DNA of 17,359 bases from the NCBI GenBank assembly GCA_964496975.1, contig CAZCBN010000065.1, positions 1-17,359 on the forward strand, read 5' to 3'. The notes below the pieces were generated by a model, which was given only the letters and a program-made list of their open reading frames with translations, had not been told where the DNA came from and ran no database searches. The position numbers and the translations under genes are program-made. This DNA comes from CAZCBN01 sp964496975 (GTDB taxonomy: Bacteria; Planctomycetota; Phycisphaerae; Phycisphaerales; UBA1924). Below, piece by piece: positions 1 to 9,075 of the stretch; the first letter of the stretch is position 1, and every line of letters starts with the position of its first letter.

Positions 1-767
1 GCGGGGGGTGGCAAGGGCGCCGAGCCGGGTGCTGGAGGCGGCGGCGGCGGCGGCGGGGGTGGTGGCGGGGGCAGCAGGTCGCTGGCGCCCTCCAGCAGAT
101 CGGCGCTGTGGTACCCCAGCCCCGGGAGGGGGTTTTGCAGGGTGGCGTCGAACAGCGGTGCAGTCACGCCAGCGGCGGGGGTGGGAACGGTGATCCGGAC
201 GTTGTCGATGGCGGTGTTTGAGATTTCGCCGCGGTCGGCGAGCCACTCGATGCTGCCGATCGCCTCGGTGGAGATGATGCCGATAAAGCCGAGCGTGTTG
301 GGGGCTTGGGGGACGACGAGGGTTCCAAGGACGCCGTTGCCGGGACCGCCGGAGACGGTGAAGACCGCGGGCTCAAAGCCGTTGGTGATGAAGTCGAACC
401 CGACGGCGAACGTGGGGGCGGCGACGTTGAGGGCGATGTCGAAGTGTTCGTTGCCGTTGGCGGTGAGCATCTTGCTCGGGACATCGATGGCGGTGCCGCC
501 GCTGAAGGTGGGGGAGATGATGGCCGGGGGGCCACCGGTGGGGCGGGCAAAGAACGAAACCGCCGGGAGGCTCACAACATTGCCGCCGACATCGCCGTCG
601 GCGAACTGTTCAAAGTCGGCGACGAGGACGGTGTCGGCCATCGCCTCAAACTGGGCCTGATCGAAGACGAAGGTGACGGCGGCGGCCGCGGGGGCGGTCG
701 CGAGGAGCGATGCGGCGAGGAACGCGGTGGTGGCGTTGGTCGTGGTCGCGCTCGTGAGTTCGCTCAT
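1..767 (-). CDS. Secreted beta-rich protein, PEP-CTERM-like, 3' end missing
   Basis: An open frame starts at ATG 765-767 and runs without a stop to the left edge, giving 255 visible residues, so the C-terminus is not in the window. Residues 1-30 look like a signal peptide: a polar start, a hydrophobic stretch from about residue 15, and an Ala-rich cleavage region before VTFVFDQ. Residues 31-193 form a beta-rich domain rich in Gly, Asn and Phe (FEQF near 52, FDFITNGFEP near 124, IDNVRI near 188). This pattern is familiar from secreted PEP-CTERM proteins of Planctomycetes and Verrucomicrobia. A run of 12 prolines follows at about residues 233-244 and probably acts as a linker. A weak purine-rich AGAAGAG lies upstream of the ATG. 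Export is well supported. The function is unknown, and the sorting signal that would prove the PEP-CTERM class lies outside the window. Confidence 0.72.
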   Translation of the reverse strand, partial: MSELTSATTTNATTAFLAASLLATAPAAAAVTFVFDQAQFEAMADTVLVADFEQFADGDVGGNVVSLPAVSFFARPTGGPPAIISPTFSGGTAIDVPSKMLTANGNEHFDIALNVAAPTFAVGFDFITNGFEPAVFTVSGGPGNGVLGTLVVPQAPNTLGFIGIISTEAIGSIEWLADRGEISNTAIDNVRITVPTPAAGVTAPLFDATLQNPLPGLGYHSADLLEGASDLLPPPPPPPPPPPPPAPGSAPLPPP

Positions 768-1011
768 GGTTGCTCTTCTGGTGTCGAATGCGTCGTGGTC
801 GGGGCGGCTCGGGTGCTCGGTGCGCGAGCGGCCAGCGCGGAGGCTGCGGACGCTCGCCGCAACCAACATACACCACGGCGGGAACGGGGCCAGCGGTGTT
901 TGGGGATCGTTGTGTGAATCGTTGCGTGCGGCGGCCTGGGCTGCGGTGCGAGGGGGACGGCGTGGGCCGGGCACGTGGCGTGAGGGCGACGGTGGGCCGA
1001 GGGGGATCGGC
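768..1011. other. Intergenic region upstream of the secreted-protein gene
   Basis: This 244-base stretch lies between the HIT gene stop and the start of the secreted-protein gene; both are minus strand. No convincing coding frame is seen. A short inverted repeat, GCCGA-GGGGGA-TCGGC (996-1011), sits directly after the HIT stop but has no T run, so it is a weak terminator candidate at best. On the minus strand a TATGTT hexamer near 870 could be a -10 box, but no good -35 was found. Confidence 0.4.
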
Positions 1012-1503
1012 TCAGGTCCGGGCGGGGCCGGTGAGTTGCGCGGCGAGGGCGCGGCGGAGATTGTCGGTGAGCGCGGCATCCTGGCCCGCGGGGTCGGCGC
1101 GGCGGGCGGTGTGGAAGTCGTAGGCGGCGAAGGGGTCTTGGGTGCGTTTGTCCTCGGCCTCGCTTGCGTAGCGCGGGATGATGTTGGCGTGCAGGGCGGG
1201 GACGGCGTTGCAGAGGATGAGGATGTTTACGCGGTCGCAGGCGGTGGCGGTGCGCACGGCGGCGGCGAGCGTGGCGACGTCTTGCAGGAAGAGGGCTTGC
1301 TCCTCGGGCGCGAGGTCTTGCAGGTGCGCGGGGGTGCCGCCGCGGGGGAGACTCGCGAGGAGCATGCAGCAGCCGGGGAGGGCGTCGGGCTGCTGGTTGG
1401 CGAGGATGGCGTAGCCGGAGGGGAGGACGGCGAGGAGTTGGGCGTCCTCGCCGCGGCGGATGCGGTCGATGCGGGCGTGGATGGGGGTGGGTGACGCGGT
1501 CAC
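1012..1503 (-). CDS. HIT-fold (histidine triad-like) protein
   Basis: The 163-residue product ends with the motif LHANIIPRY, preceded by NILILCNAVPA. This matches the HIT-fold subgroup whose members read LGN....LHAHxxPRY (Ap4A hydrolase or nucleotidyltransferase-like). The histidine aligned with the catalytic middle His of the triad is kept. The last triad position is Asn instead of His, so activity may be changed. An ATG at 1528-1530 would add nine mostly Arg residues and has no ribosome binding site. I chose GTG 1501-1503 because a TACCGT box lies 6 bases upstream and the protein looks natural from VTASPTPIHARI. The gene follows uvrA closely and may be partly cotranscribed with it, but no repair role can be inferred from position alone. 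The substrate is unknown. Confidence 0.75.
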   Translation of the reverse strand: MTASPTPIHARIDRIRRGEDAQLLAVLPSGYAILANQQPDALPGCCMLLASLPRGGTPAHLQDLAPEEQALFLQDVATLAAAVRTATACDRVNILILCNAVPALHANIIPRYASEAEDKRTQDPFAAYDFHTARRADPAGQDAALTDNLRRALAAQLTGPART

Positions 1504-1509
1504 GCCGCG

Positions 1510-1515
1510 ACGGTA
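1510..1515 (-). promoter_or_regulatory. TACCGT box 6 bases before the HIT start (possible leaderless -10)
   Basis: On the minus strand GCTACCGTC is followed by CGCGGC and then the GTG start. The same GCTACCGTC stands before the small membrane protein gene. A TANNNT hexamer this close to the start codon is the usual sign of a leaderless transcript. No -35 element was recognised. Confidence 0.35.
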
Positions 1516-1534
1516 GCGTCGCGCGCGCATGAGA

Positions 1535-5125
<3,591 letters not shown>

Positions 5126-5171
5126 GCGGGACGTCTCCTCGGAAGATGCAGCGGGTGCGGCGGGTGCGGCG

Positions 5172-5495
5172 TTACGGGGTGGGGGCGGTGGTCTCGGCGG
5201 TGTCGGCGGGAGAGGGTTCGGTGGGTTCGCCCGCGGCGGGCTGGGTCGATGCGGGGCTGGTGGTCGCGGGCGGCCCTGCGGGCGCCTGTGCGGCGACGTT
5301 TGCCGGGGATGTTGCGGCGGGTGGGGTCTGCGTCGCGGCGGCGCGGTGTCGCTGCGCCCGGAAGAAGCCCAGCGCCGCGACGCCGATCGCGATGCCGAGG
5401 GCGTAGTAGCCCAGCCGTTGGCGGAAGGACGTGCCGGATGTGGCGGGTGTGCCCGGGGCGGGGCGTGTGTTCGTGGCGGCGGGGTCGCGTTGCAC
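5172..5495 (-). CDS. Small single-span membrane protein between uvrB and uvrA
   Basis: The product has 107 residues. One hydrophobic segment, about residues 28-46 (LGYYALGIAIGVAALGFF), is flanked by RQR before and RAQRHR after. A long Pro/Ala/Thr-rich tail to residue 107 looks disordered. The start is GTG 5493-5495. No Shine-Dalgarno is seen, but a TACCGT box lies 5 bases upstream. The stop is 46 bases before uvrA and the start is 66 bases after uvrB, so cotranscription is likely. I do not recognise a named family, although short YYALGIAIG-type membrane proteins feel familiar from planctomycetes. A role in repair is not shown. The low-complexity tail means the exact ends are less certain than the membrane segment. 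Confidence 0.6.
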   Translation of the reverse strand: MQRDPAATNTRPAPGTPATSGTSFRQRLGYYALGIAIGVAALGFFRAQRHRAAATQTPPAATSPANVAAQAPAGPPATTSPASTQPAAGEPTEPSPADTAETTAPTP

Positions 5496-5500
5496 GGCGG

Positions 5501-5506
5501 ACGGTA
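5501..5506 (-). promoter_or_regulatory. TACCGT box 5 bases before the small membrane protein start
   Basis: On the minus strand GCTACCGTC is followed by CGCC and then GTG. The GCTACCGTC string is shared exactly with the region before the HIT gene. It is a possible leaderless -10 box. No -35 was recognised. Confidence 0.33.
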
Positions 5507-5521
5507 GCGCCGGTCGGCTCG

Positions 5522-5540
5522 CGGGCGGCGTGACCGCCCG
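5522..5540. terminator. GC hairpin after uvrB (weak terminator or attenuator candidate)
   Basis: CGGGCGG-CGTGA-CCGCCCG forms a 7-bp perfect stem with a 5-base loop, 22 bases after the uvrB stop. There is no T run on either strand, so intrinsic termination is doubtful. It may slow polymerase or protect the uvrB mRNA end. Confidence 0.25.
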
Positions 5541-5561
5541 GGGAGGGGCGGCGGACGGGCC

Positions 5562-7946
5562 TTAGCGGCGGCGCTTGCCCGACTTGGTGCCCGGGGCGCC
5601 GGGGGGGCCCTCGGTTTTCTTGGAGGAGCGGCCCCCGCCGCGGCGGCGGCCCGACATGGCGGCCTCCACGTCGCTCCGCCGCAGCATGATGGGCTCGTCG
5701 GCGGGATCTTCGGCGGCCGCCCCGGTGCGTGCGGCGGCCTGGCCGACGGGCTTCAGGCCGCGGGCGACGCGCTCCGCCTCGACCATCTCCTGCACCTTCT
5801 TGAACTGGTCTCGGAGGAGGGCGGCCTTCTCGAAGGCGAGGGCCTCGGCGGCCTCCATCATCTCGGCCTCCAGTTGCCGCATGAGCTCGCCCGCCTCGAT
5901 CATCGGCTCGGTGGTGGCGACGGCGTCGCGGGCCTGGCGGCGGCTCTTGAGCTCGCTGTCGATGCCGCGGCGGATCGACTTTTGCACCGTCTTGGGCGTG
6001 ATGCCGTGGAGGCGGTTGTACGCCTCCTGCTTCGCGCGGCGGCGCTCGGTCTCCTCCATGGCCTCGCGCATGGCGCCGGTCATCTTGTCGGCGTAGAGGA
6101 TGACGCGGGCCCGCTCGTTGCGCGCGGCGCGGCCCATCTGCTGGATGAGGCTCGTCGCGCTCCGGAGGTAGCCCTCCTTGTCGGCGTCGAGGATGCAGAC
6201 GAGGCTGACCTCGGGCATGTCGAGGCCCTCGCGCAGCAGGTTGACGCCGACGAGAACGTCGAACTCGCCCGCGCGCAGGCCCTGGATGATCTCGACGCGT
6301 TCGAGCGTGTCGATCTCGCTGTGCAGGTAGCGGACGCGGAGGCCCTGCTTGTCCAGGTAGTTTGTCAGGTCTTCGCAGAGCCGCTTGGTGAGGGCGGTGA
6401 CGAGCACGCGGTCGCCCTGGGCGATGCGTTCGCGGCAGCGCTCGACCATGTCGTGGATCTGGCCCTGGGCGGGGCGGACCTCGACGATGGGGTCGAGCAG
6501 GCACGTCGGCCGGATGACCTGCTCGGCCACCTCGCCGCCGACGAGGCGGAGCTCGTACTCCCCCGGCGTGGCCGAGACGAAGACGGTCTGCGGGACGATG
6601 GCCTCGAACTCCTCGAAGCGCAGCGGGCGGTTGTCGAGCGCGCTGGGCAGGCGGAAGCCGTGCTCGACGAGCACCGTCTTGCGGGCGCGGTCGCCGTTGT
6701 ACATGGCCTGGATCTGCGGCATGGTGACGTGGCTCTCGTCGATGACGAGGAGCCAGTCGCGGAAGTTGGGGCGGAGGTCGCGGCCGATGCGGTCGGTCGA
6801 GGCCTCGGGCGGCCGGTCGGCGGCTGCGCGGGTGCTCGCGCCGGCGGCGGGGCCGCGGGGCTCGCTCGTCGGGGGCGCGAAGTCGAAGTAGTCGAGCAGG
6901 GTGAAGGGCCGCTCGCCGGCGCTGCGGCCGTCCATCCAGCGGCTGTAGTTCTCGATGCCGTTGCAGGTGCCCACCTCGGCCATCATCTCCAGGTCGTGCT
7001 TGGTGCGGGCGAGGAGACGCTGCGCCTCGAGCAGCTTGCCCTCGCCGCGGAGCGCGGCGACGCGCTCGTCGAGCTCGGCCCGGATGCCGTCGAGGGCGGC
7101 CTTGAGCTGGTCCTCGGGCATGACGTAGTGGACGGCGGGGAAGAGGAAGAACTGCTTCTCGTCGGCGAGCAGCTCGCCCGTGAGGGGGTTGATGAGCTCG
7201 ACGCGTTCGATCTCGTCGCCGAAGAGCTCGACGCGGAGGGCGTACTTCTCGTAGGCGGGCCAGACTTCGATCGCGTCGCCGCGGGCGCGGTAGGTGCCGC
7301 GCTTGAAGTCGATGTCGTTCCGCTGGTACTGCATGGCGTTCAGGGAGAGGAAGAAGTCCCGGCGCGAGATGATCGCGCCGCGGGTGATGGTGAGCACCTT
7401 CTGGCTGTACGCCATGGGCGAGCCGAGGCCGAAGATGCACGAGACGCTGGCGACGACGACCGTGTCGCGGCGGCTCAGCAGGTTGCTGGTGGCGGCGAGG
7501 CGGAGCTGGTCGAGGTCGTCGTTGCGGCTGGCGTCCTTCTCGATGTAGATGTCGCGGCCGGGGATGTAGGCCTCGGGCTGGTAGTAGTCGTAGTAGCTGA
7601 CGAAGTAGTTGACGCTGTTGTTGGGCAGAAACTCGCGCAGCTCCTCGAAGAGCTGCGCGGCCAGCGTCTTGTTGTGGCTGATGATGAGCGTCGGCTTGCC
7701 GACGGCGGCGATGACGTTCGCCATCGTGAAGGTCTTGCCCGTGCCCGTCGCGCCGAGCAGGCAGAGGTGCCGCTCGCCCGCGCGCACGCCCGCGGTGAGC
7801 CGGGCGATCGCCTCGGGCTGGTCGCCCGTGGGCTTGAAGGGGCTGACCACCTCGAAGGGCCTCTGCCCGCGGGTGCGGATGCTGGCCTCGGCCTCGAGCG
7901 CGGCGGGGCCGAAGCCCGGGCCATCAACAGCGGCGGGGGGGGTCAT
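5562..7946 (-). CDS. uvrB: Excinuclease ABC subunit B
   Basis: UvrB is the helicase-like damage verification subunit that joins UvrA and then recruits UvrC. The product has 794 residues from ATG 7944-7946; the family norm is about 660-700. Visible motifs: FKPTGDQPEAI (37-47); Walker A GATGTGKT (65-72); beta-hairpin YYDYYQPEAYIP (118-129); Walker B/DESH (403-406); FVSATPGEYE (457-465); LREGLDMPEVSLV (571-583); QQMGRAARN (602-610); and a C-terminal UVR motif (about 682-722). The extra length is a linker at about 360-388 rich in Ala, Pro and Arg, and a basic Gly/Arg/Lys tail after 760. The same frame stays open far upstream through the exporter gene, but the homology begins just after this ATG. 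No Shine-Dalgarno is seen; a TACAGT box lies 6 bases upstream. No SOS operator was recognised. Confidence 0.96.
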   Translation of the reverse strand: MTPPAAVDGPGFGPAALEAEASIRTRGQRPFEVVSPFKPTGDQPEAIARLTAGVRAGERHLCLLGATGTGKTFTMANVIAAVGKPTLIISHNKTLAAQLFEELREFLPNNSVNYFVSYYDYYQPEAYIPGRDIYIEKDASRNDDLDQLRLAATSNLLSRRDTVVVASVSCIFGLGSPMAYSQKVLTITRGAIISRRDFFLSLNAMQYQRNDIDFKRGTYRARGDAIEVWPAYEKYALRVELFGDEIERVELINPLTGELLADEKQFFLFPAVHYVMPEDQLKAALDGIRAELDERVAALRGEGKLLEAQRLLARTKHDLEMMAEVGTCNGIENYSRWMDGRSAGERPFTLLDYFDFAPPTSEPRGPAAGASTRAAADRPPEASTDRIGRDLRPNFRDWLLVIDESHVTMPQIQAMYNGDRARKTVLVEHGFRLPSALDNRPLRFEEFEAIVPQTVFVSATPGEYELRLVGGEVAEQVIRPTCLLDPIVEVRPAQGQIHDMVERCRERIAQGDRVLVTALTKRLCEDLTNYLDKQGLRVRYLHSEIDTLERVEIIQGLRAGEFDVLVGVNLLREGLDMPEVSLVCILDADKEGYLRSATSLIQQMGRAARNERARVILYADKMTGAMREAMEETERRRAKQEAYNRLHGITPKTVQKSIRRGIDSELKSRRQARDAVATTEPMIEAGELMRQLEAEMMEAAEALAFEKAALLRDQFKKVQEMVEAERVARGLKPVGQAAARTGAAAEDPADEPIMLRRSDVEAAMSGRRRGGGRSSKKTEGPPGAPGTKSGKRRR

Positions 7947-7952
7947 GCGGCG

Positions 7953-7958
7953 ACTGTA
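7953..7958 (-). promoter_or_regulatory. TACAGT box 6 bases before the uvrB start
   Basis: On the minus strand TACAGTC is followed by GCCGC and then ATG. This closely resembles the TACCGTC-GCGGC-GTG arrangement before the HIT gene. The spacing fits a leaderless -10 element. No -35 was recognised. Confidence 0.37.
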
Positions 7959-8050
7959 CGGTGGCGGACGGGGCCGGAGCCGGGCCAGCGTCCCGGCGGG
8001 TTTCCCGCGGGTTGCGGGCGGGTCGCCGGCCGGTCCCCGCCGCTCCCCGG

Positions 8051-8815
8051 TCAGGCGAGCACGATGCTCGACTTGATGAGGTTCACCAGCCCCGTGGCCC
8101 CGATGAGCACATACACGGCCCGCGTGAACGACTCGGCGCTGAGCTTGCGTGAGAGTCGGTGGCCCAGCAACGCCATGCCCGCGGCGAAGACGCCCAGCAC
8201 GCCGATCCAGAGCCACATGTCGGCCTCCACCGGGCGGCCTGTGGCGTGCACGAGCGCGAGCCGGCTCAGGCCCGTGGTCAGGAAGATCGCCTGCAGCGTG
8301 CCCTTCGCCTCGCGCGGGTCGTGCTGGCGTGAGTAGAGGTAGATCACCAGCGGCGGGCCGCCGGACGTGAGCGCGCCGATGAGCACGCCGCCGAGCAGGC
8401 CCATCGGCACGGCGGACCACGCGGGCATGGGCTTGGCGGCCCGCGGGTTCAGCAGGCCGACGAGGCTGAAGGCGACAAGGGCCGCCCCGAGGCCCAGCCC
8501 GAACCACGGCGAACGGCCGAACCAGGCAACCGCCGTGTACCCGAGCGCGAAGCCCGGGGCGATGCCGACCATCAGCAGCAGAACGGAGCGCCAGTCCACC
8601 TTCATGTCGCGGCGGTTGAAGGCGAGCAGGGCGCCCATCGTGACCAGCGCGATGCAACTGACGAGCACGGTCGCCCGCTCGGCGTCGGCGGCGATGAGGG
8701 CAAGAAGGCCCATCGCGACAAGCCCGATGCCGAAGCCGCTGAACCCCTGCGTGAACGCGGCGAGCCCGATGGCGGCCGCGGTGATGAGCACCGAAAGCAG
8801 GCTGTCGGAAGGCAC
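8051..8815 (-). CDS. TauE/SafE (TSUP) family membrane exporter
   Basis: The 254-residue product is almost entirely hydrophobic helices, about eight membrane spans by eye, the usual size and layout of the sulfite exporter TauE/SafE family. Family hallmarks seen are FTQGFSGFGIGL near 21-32 in the first half and SGGPPLVIYLYSRQHDP near 151-167 followed by KGTLQAIFL in the second half. The family moves sulfite, sulfonates or related anions across the inner membrane; the substrate here cannot be told. The start is GTG 8813-8815, with GGAG 9 bases and GAGG 4 bases upstream. A strong promoter lies about 75 bases further upstream. The gene stops 104 bases before uvrB on the same strand. Read-through into uvrB is possible, but uvrB also has its own start-proximal box. 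Confidence 0.9.
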   Translation of the reverse strand: MPSDSLLSVLITAAAIGLAAFTQGFSGFGIGLVAMGLLALIAADAERATVLVSCIALVTMGALLAFNRRDMKVDWRSVLLLMVGIAPGFALGYTAVAWFGRSPWFGLGLGAALVAFSLVGLLNPRAAKPMPAWSAVPMGLLGGVLIGALTSGGPPLVIYLYSRQHDPREAKGTLQAIFLTTGLSRLALVHATGRPVEADMWLWIGVLGVFAAGMALLGHRLSRKLSAESFTRAVYVLIGATGLVNLIKSSIVLA

Positions 8816-9075
8816 GGGCCCTCACTCCGGGTGGCGTCGCCACGCCATGCCCGCCGCAACAGGGCAGGTTGCGACGCTTGGCGGACAAACGTATCCGATA
8901 ATAGGTAGCCCGCGGCCGGCGTCAATGCTCCGCCGGAGCGCCCCCTGCTGGGCTGCCGTCGGCGGGCGGATGCGTGCGCCCCGCTCCCACGAGACGTCCT
9001 CAGCCCGCACAAACGCCGCGTCGGCTGGCCGAGGCCGGCGATCCCGGCGACGCGTCGGCCTGGGAGGTCCGCCCG
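8816..9075. other. Intergenic region between the ABC permease gene and the exporter gene
   Basis: This 260-base gap holds the promoter described separately (8898-8925, minus strand). It also holds two small inverted repeats in the exporter leader: GTGGCG-T-CGCCAC (about 8830-8842) and CGCAAC-AGGGCAG-GTTGCG (about 8863-8881). The rest, to the permease stop at 9076, shows no coding frame with homology and no T-tailed terminator. Confidence 0.45.
8898..8925 (-). promoter_or_regulatory. Near-consensus sigma70-type promoter of the exporter gene
   Basis: On the minus strand TTGACG (8920-8925), a 16-base spacer and TATTAT (8898-8903) match 5 of 6 bases at each box. Transcription would begin near 8890, giving a leader of about 75 bases with a ribosome binding site before GTG 8815. 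It stands out because it is one of very few AT-rich spots in the window. Confidence 0.6.

Noticed and set aside
7947..8050. SOS (LexA) operator before uvrB
   Set aside because: No inverted repeat of a known LexA type was seen here or before uvrA. The planctomycete LexA site may differ, so this is only a negative by eye.
7947..8888. Open frame extending uvrB upstream by 314 codons
   Set aside because: It overlaps the exporter gene in another frame, has Arg/Pro-rich sequence without homology, and UvrB similarity begins at ATG 7946. It is a high-GC artefact.
8880..8905. dif-like recombination site in the AT-rich spot near the skew flip
   Set aside because: The bases do not match the two XerC/XerD arms well, and the spot is better explained as a promoter.
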